From JBKJVQ01 sp046717125 (GTDB taxonomy: Bacteria; Pseudomonadota; Alphaproteobacteria; Rhizobiales; Methyloligellaceae), in assembly GCA_046717125.1 (NCBI GenBank), contig JBKJVQ010000254.1:1-29320 (forward strand): a stretch of 29,320 nt of DNA, given 5' to 3'. Below the pieces are notes generated by a model, which was given only the letters and a program-made list of their open reading frames with translations, was not told the DNA's origin and ran no database searches. Positions 24,689 through 29,320 of this stretch are shown here, one piece after another (the first letter of the stretch is position 1; each line of letters begins with the position of its first letter). The position numbers and the translations under genes are program-made.

Positions 24689-25930
24689 ATGGGTCTTTTC
24701 GGGCGATATCTGTTTCGCCAGGTCGCGGGCGCGTTTCTGCTGGTCCTGCTGACCCTCACGTTGATCGTGTGGCTCGCGACGGTCCTGCGGCAGCTCAACC
24801 TCGTCACCGCGCAGGGTCAGAGTTTTTTGATTTTCCTGCAGATGACCGGCCTCGCTCTGCCGAACCTGATCGCCTTGATCGCGCCGAACGCGTACCTCAT
24901 GTCGTCGCTGCATACGCTCGACCGGGTCAGCGGCGACAGCGAACTGATCGTCATGACCGGCTCCGGCGCGACGGTCTGGACATTCGCCCGCCCTTTCATC
25001 GCGTTCGCCGCAATCGTGTCGGCCTGCATCCTGATCATCAATCTTTGGCTGATGCCGGCGAGTTCGCGCCTGTTGCGCGATTTCATCGTCCAGGTGCGCA
25101 CCGATCTGATCGCGCAGGTGCTTCAGCCCGGCCGCTTTTCAAGCCCTGACGAGGGCCTGACGTTCCATATCCGTGAAAGGGCATCCAACGGCGATCTTCT
25201 CGGCCTTGTCATCCATGACGGACGGGTTACTGAGAAGGAAGAAAAGGAAACCGGAAAGTCGGGCGGACAATCGTCCAAGGGTGAGCCCGCGGCCGATGAA
25301 TCCATGACTTACCTCGCGGAGCGCGCGCGTCTGATCGAGCGCGACGGGACGGCCTATCTCGTCATGTTCGACGGCCACATCCACCGCACCAAAGAATCAT
25401 CCCGTGACGACGGCACGCAGATTGTGGCTTTCGAGCAATATGTTTTCGATATTTCGCAGTTCGGAAATGACGCTGAGGGCGAGGTTCTGCGGCCGCGGGA
25501 ACGTTATCTCGGTGAACTTCTCTGGCCGTCGGCCGACGACGAATTTGCAAAGAAATATTCGGGACGTCTGCGCGGGGAACTGCATGATCGCTTCGCGACA
25601 GCGCTATATCCTTTTGTTTTTGCAATGATATCGGTCGCTTTTCTGGCGCGGGCCCGGACCACGAGACAGGGGCGTTGGAGCATTATCGGCGCCGCCTTCA
25701 TGACATCGATCCTCGTGCGCGGGGTGGGCCTTGCGGCGACGAATCTGGCAGTTGTTCACACTTGGGCCGTATCCCTCGTTTATGCCGTTCCCCTGCTCGC
25801 GATTTTCTTTGCGACTTGGGCCGCTCAGGCTAGAATAAATCCGGATTGGCGGAAGGCTGTCGAAGCTGCGCTCCTGGGGGGAGCGTCGCGACTTGGGGCC
25901 GCAACCGCCCGGGGGACGCAGGTAAGGTGA
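24689..25930 (+). CDS. lptF: LPS export ABC transporter permease LptF
   Basis: LptF forms with LptG and LptB the inner-membrane ABC transporter that extracts lipopolysaccharide. The 413-residue protein has three N-terminal membrane helices (about 12-35, 50-75 and 95-118), a periplasmic beta domain, and three C-terminal helices. LFGRYLFRQVAGAFLLVLL, ALPNLIALIAPNAYL and the ELIVMTGSG coupling region are typical of the YjgP/YjgQ family. The periplasmic domain carries a charged low-complexity insert (about residues 188-210, Lys/Glu/Gly-rich). I chose ATG 24689 because the conserved protein starts there; 24 upstream codons in frame are not conserved. The stop overlaps the lptG start as GTGA. Confidence 0.94.
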   Translation: MGLFGRYLFRQVAGAFLLVLLTLTLIVWLATVLRQLNLVTAQGQSFLIFLQMTGLALPNLIALIAPNAYLMSSLHTLDRVSGDSELIVMTGSGATVWTFARPFIAFAAIVSACILIINLWLMPASSRLLRDFIVQVRTDLIAQVLQPGRFSSPDEGLTFHIRERASNGDLLGLVIHDGRVTEKEEKETGKSGGQSSKGEPAADESMTYLAERARLIERDGTAYLVMFDGHIHRTKESSRDDGTQIVAFEQYVFDISQFGNDAEGEVLRPRERYLGELLWPSADDEFAKKYSGRLRGELHDRFATALYPFVFAMISVAFLARARTTRQGRWSIIGAAFMTSILVRGVGLAATNLAVVHTWAVSLVYAVPLLAIFFATWAAQARINPDWRKAVEAALLGGASRLGAATARGTQVR

Positions 25931-27042
25931 CATCAGGGCTTCGAGCCACGACCGCCGCGGGGATTCTCGCGCGCTACATTTCGTTGCGTGTGCTCATGGC
26001 TGTGCTGGCCATGTTCACCGTCTGCGTTGTGCTGATCTTTTTCGTCGACTTCATCGAGATGCTCCGGCGGTCAGGCAAGACCGGGAACACTCCGATGCTT
26101 CTGCTCGCCTACGTCACGCTGCTTCGGCTGCCGTCATTCACCGAACTCACGCTTCCCTTCGCGGTACTGATCGGAAGCATGGGGGGTTACCTGCTTCTGA
26201 GCCGTAGTTCGGAACTCGTCGTGATACGTGCGGCTGGCATATCCGTGTGGCAGTTCGTGCTGCCGGGCGTAATCGTCGCTTTCGCGGTCGGTCTCCTCGC
26301 GGTGACGCTCTACAATCCGATGGCGGCGTCCGCGATGGCAGAGTCGGAGCGGCTGTTCGCCGGTGCGTTCAACACGGAAAAATCACTCGTCCAGACGCAA
26401 AGCGCCGGCGCGTGGCTGCGACAGGACGGCGCCGACGGACAATCCATCGTTCATGCCAAGGCGAGCGCCAATAGCGGTTTCTCCCTGACCGGCGTGACGG
26501 TCCTGGAGTACGATTCCGACCGGCGCTTCACGTCGCGCGTCGAAGCTGACACGGCAGAGCTGCGCGACGGCCGCTGGGAACTGGCCAATGTCTGGGTCAC
26601 TGCGGTCGGCCAGCAGCCCCTGTTCTTCAACCGCTATCTGCTGTCGACCTATCTGTCCCCCGCGCAGGTCCGTGACAGTCTGGGGTCGGTTCGCTCCATG
26701 TCGTTTTGGGAACTGCCGACGATTATCGCCATCGCCGAACGGGCAGGACTGTCCGCGACGCAGTTCAAACTGCAGTATCAGCTCCTCCTGTCGCGACCGT
26801 TCCTTCTGGCGGTGATGGTTCTCGTGGCGGCGACCTGCTCACTGAAGGGCTTTCGCTTCGGCAGCATCCAGAAGATGGCGGTCGCGGGCCTTGCGGCGGG
26901 GTTCGGCTTCTTCATGCTGGCTGAAATTTCCCGCAATCTCGGGCTTGCCGAAGTCACCTCGCCATGGGCCGCTGCCTGGGTTCCGGTGCTTATCGGATCG
27001 TTCCTTGCCCTGACCGTTCTCCTCTATCAGGAGGATGGCTAG
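25927..27042 (+). CDS. lptG: LPS export ABC transporter permease LptG
   Basis: LptG is the second permease subunit of the LPS extractor. The 371-residue protein has six membrane helices in two groups of three around a periplasmic beta-jellyroll. Family segments include ILARYISLRVLMAVLAMF at the N-terminus, RLPSFTELTLPFAVLIGSM, ELVVIRAAGISVWQF and the C-terminal GFGFFMLAEISRNLG. The GTG start at 25927 overlaps the lptF stop as GTGA, a common coupled arrangement; a longer frame from 25846 lies inside lptF and is not conserved. The lptD start follows the TAG stop directly with no gap. Confidence 0.93.
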   Translation: MTSGLRATTAAGILARYISLRVLMAVLAMFTVCVVLIFFVDFIEMLRRSGKTGNTPMLLLAYVTLLRLPSFTELTLPFAVLIGSMGGYLLLSRSSELVVIRAAGISVWQFVLPGVIVAFAVGLLAVTLYNPMAASAMAESERLFAGAFNTEKSLVQTQSAGAWLRQDGADGQSIVHAKASANSGFSLTGVTVLEYDSDRRFTSRVEADTAELRDGRWELANVWVTAVGQQPLFFNRYLLSTYLSPAQVRDSLGSVRSMSFWELPTIIAIAERAGLSATQFKLQYQLLLSRPFLLAVMVLVAATCSLKGFRFGSIQKMAVAGLAAGFGFFMLAEISRNLGLAEVTSPWAAAWVPVLIGSFLALTVLLYQEDG

Positions 27043-29289
27043 ATGGATCTGCGCGCATTCGCACTTGCGCTGCTCACGACGGTCGCGCCGATCGCGCTCG
27101 CTACGGGCGCGCAGGCTCAACAATTCGGCGAGAGTTCCCTCAAGAACATTCAGCTCCAGCAGCCCGAGAAAAATACACCGATGCTGCTGCAGGCCGACGA
27201 CCTGATCTATGACAACGAGAACAACAAGGTTACCGCGCGCGGCAACGTCGAAATCTATTACGGCAATTACACGCTGACGGCCGACCAGGTCATTTACGAC
27301 CGCAGCGCCAGCACCCTGAACGCCGAAGGCAATGTCCGTATCAAGGAGCCGGCCGGCGCCGTGATCGCTGCCGACAAGATTACGCTGACAGACGATTTCC
27401 GTGACGGCTTCGTCCGCTCCTTAAGCGTTGTCACCCAGGACGACGAGCGCATCGCCGCGGTGAAGGCGACGCGCATGGAAGGCGAGGTGACGGAGTTCGA
27501 ATCGGCCGCGTACACGCCGTGCAAACCTTGCGCGACGAACCCCGAAGCACCGCCGACCTGGCGCATTCGCGCGCGCAAGATTACGCACAACAAGCCGGAC
27601 GCGACGATCACCTATCGTGGCGCGGCGTTCGAGTTCTTCGGCGTGCCGGTCGCCTACGTCCCCTATTTCCGGCACGCCGACCCGACCGTAAAGCGCAAAT
27701 CCGGGTTCCTCGTGCCGACCTACGGACACTCCGACGAGCTCGGCAGCTCGGTCGAGATTCCCTACTATTTCGCGCTCGACGAGAGCTACGACTTCACCTT
27801 CAGCCCTGTCATCACCGAGAAGGCAGGTGTCCTGATGAAGGGCGAGTGGCGTCAGAGATTCCGCAATGGCGGATACAAGATCGATATGGCAGGCGTTTAT
27901 CAGGGCGATCGTTTGGAGTCGGACCCGGGTGACGAATATTTCCGCGGCTCGATCAAGACCCGCGGCGATTTCTGGTACAATTCTTTCTGGAACTACGGTT
28001 GGGACGTGACGCTGGATAGCGACGACACGTTCCGCCGCTACTACCAGCTCGACGACGTCTTAAGGACCGATCGCATTTCGCAGGCCTATTTGATCGGCAT
28101 ACGAGACCGGAACTATTTTGGCGCGCGCCTGTATCAGTTCAACGGTCTGGTCGGTCAGGACACGGACTTCGCGGAGTCTTGGGTCCATCCGGTCATCGAC
28201 TACAACTATATTTTCAAACAGCCGGTGCTGGGCGGCGAACTGGCGTTCGACGCCAACGCACTGTCCCTGTCGCGCGAGGACGGATCGGACAACAATCGCA
28301 TCATCAACGAGCTGAAATGGCGTCGTCAGTTGATCGATCCGATCGGCCAGGTGTGGACGCCGTTCGCGCGCGGCCGCGGCGATCTTTACTATGTGTCGGA
28401 CGTGAACGACCCCGTCACGGGCGAGATCGGCAATCGTGACGCGATCGGCCGCGCGACCGCCGTGGGCGGTCTGCAGTACGCTTACCCGTTCGTCGCGCAT
28501 GGAATGCGGGCCACCCATGTTATCGAGCCGGTCGCTCAGATCATGGCGCGGCCCGATACGATCGATCAGAGGGATATTCCGAACGAGGATGCGCGCAGCC
28601 TGGTGTTCGACGACACGCTCCTGTTCGATGTCGACAAGTTCTCCGGCTACGACCGGATCGAGACCGGGACACGCGCCGATGTCGGCCTTCGGTACACAAT
28701 GCAGCTTCACTCCGGCACCTACATGCGTGCCGTCGCGGGCCAGAGCTATCAGCTCGGGGGTCCAAACGCCTTCGATGTCGGCTCAGGTCTCGACACCGCG
28801 CGCTCGGACTATGTGACCGGCGTCTATTTCGAGTCGGTCAAGAATTGGGGCGCCGTGGCCCAATCCCGCTTCGACGAGGAAGATCTGACGCTGCGCCGGA
28901 CCGATCTCAGCACGTGGCTGACCTATGGGCCGATTACGGCCGCAGTGACCTATGCCGACATCAACGACCAGAACCTCATCGGCTTCATCGAAGACCGCGA
29001 GGAGATTCTCGGAAACGGTGTCCTGGCGCTGACCGACCGCTGGTCGCTTGTCGGTCAGATGCGCTACGACATCTCCAACGAGCAGCGTATCACCGACGGC
29101 ATCGGCGTACGTTGGGCCGACGATTGCTTCTCGCTCACGGTGACGTACGAGGAGACCTTCATCCGCGACCGCGACATCGAGCCGGATCAGCGTATCTCGC
29201 TTCGGTTCGAGCTGAAGAACCTCGGCTCGTACGATTTCAAGACGGACGCCTTCGACGGCGCGTTCGCAGCATCTGACTCAGGCACCTGA
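27043..29289 (+). CDS. lptD: LPS-assembly protein LptD
   Basis: LptD is the outer-membrane beta-barrel that inserts LPS into the outer leaflet with LptE. The 748-residue precursor has a signal peptide with likely cleavage after ATGAQA (residue 25), a periplasmic OstA/LptA-like jellyroll (about 40-180; QADDLIYDNENNKVTARGNVE in its usual parts), and a large barrel region starting near YVPYFRHADPTVKRKSGFL. It contains only three cysteines: 160 and 163 (TPCKPC) and 695 (WADDCF). The E. coli protein has four that form the disulfides needed for function. The C-terminus ends FELKNLGSYDFKTDAF plus a short tail, as in other alphaproteobacteria. The gene follows lptG without a gap. An ATG at 29312 may open the next gene, outside the window. 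Confidence 0.95.
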   Translation: MDLRAFALALLTTVAPIALATGAQAQQFGESSLKNIQLQQPEKNTPMLLQADDLIYDNENNKVTARGNVEIYYGNYTLTADQVIYDRSASTLNAEGNVRIKEPAGAVIAADKITLTDDFRDGFVRSLSVVTQDDERIAAVKATRMEGEVTEFESAAYTPCKPCATNPEAPPTWRIRARKITHNKPDATITYRGAAFEFFGVPVAYVPYFRHADPTVKRKSGFLVPTYGHSDELGSSVEIPYYFALDESYDFTFSPVITEKAGVLMKGEWRQRFRNGGYKIDMAGVYQGDRLESDPGDEYFRGSIKTRGDFWYNSFWNYGWDVTLDSDDTFRRYYQLDDVLRTDRISQAYLIGIRDRNYFGARLYQFNGLVGQDTDFAESWVHPVIDYNYIFKQPVLGGELAFDANALSLSREDGSDNNRIINELKWRRQLIDPIGQVWTPFARGRGDLYYVSDVNDPVTGEIGNRDAIGRATAVGGLQYAYPFVAHGMRATHVIEPVAQIMARPDTIDQRDIPNEDARSLVFDDTLLFDVDKFSGYDRIETGTRADVGLRYTMQLHSGTYMRAVAGQSYQLGGPNAFDVGSGLDTARSDYVTGVYFESVKNWGAVAQSRFDEEDLTLRRTDLSTWLTYGPITAAVTYADINDQNLIGFIEDREEILGNGVLALTDRWSLVGQMRYDISNEQRITDGIGVRWADDCFSLTVTYEETFIRDRDIEPDQRISLRFELKNLGSYDFKTDAFDGAFAASDSGT

Positions 29290-29320
29290 CGCACACGGCC
29301 ACGCTGACGCCATGGTTTTC

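Noticed and set aside
29312..29320. ATG as the start of the next gene (for example surA)
   Set aside because: Only three codons are in the window; the gene order makes surA plausible but the sequence cannot show it.

Overview
The window is a chromosomal housekeeping stretch of an alphaproteobacterium, most likely of the order Hyphomicrobiales (Rhizobiales). The placement rests on three things: the clusters tmk-holB-metG-tatD-MBL, ispDF-dusB(nifR3)-ntrBC-ntrYX-hfq-hflX and pepA/lptF-lptG-lptD; a fused IspDF; and a GC-rich composition. I cannot place it to genus. I found no insertion sequence, prophage, CRISPR array, rRNA or intact tRNA gene.

Layout. 1-4446: end of tmk, a disrupted holB, metG, tatD and a PhnP-like metallo-beta-lactamase gene, mostly coupled by 4-nt start/stop overlaps. 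4512-7165: guaA, then two small membrane-protein genes (DUF805 and NnrU families). 7275-8800: yicC and gmk. 9067-10854: a GlsB/YeaQ-type small membrane protein, lipA and a COQ10/RatA START-domain protein. 10822-12500, minus strand: ispDF and pncC. 12595-21980, plus strand: dusB, ntrB, ntrC, ntrY, ntrX, hfq and hflX, the nitrogen and redox two-component cluster followed by the RNA chaperone gene. 21972-24395, minus strand: mazG and, separately, pepA. 24689-29289: lptF, lptG and lptD, three parts of the lipopolysaccharide export machine.

How the genes work together. NtrB/NtrC and NtrY/NtrX are two histidine kinase/response regulator pairs downstream of the tRNA-modifying DusB. NtrC carries the sigma-54 contact motif; NtrX lacks it. 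LptF and LptG form the inner-membrane permease that extracts LPS, and LptD is the outer-membrane translocon that receives it. The other genes serve DNA replication (tmk, holB), translation (metG, dusB), GMP and dGTP supply (guaA, gmk), nucleotide clean-up (mazG, pncC), isoprenoid synthesis (ispDF) and lipoate synthesis (lipA).

I did not find a previously undescribed multigene system. The points most worth a second look are the disrupted holB (apparently three one-base indels in a gene that is normally essential, while every neighbour is intact), a dispersed palindromic repeat upstream of metG and hfq with a half copy upstream of yicC, an AT-rich hfq leader, a degenerate tRNA-like stretch between pepA and lptF, an inverted-repeat-rich ispDF/dusB intergenic region, and an LptD with only three cysteines.
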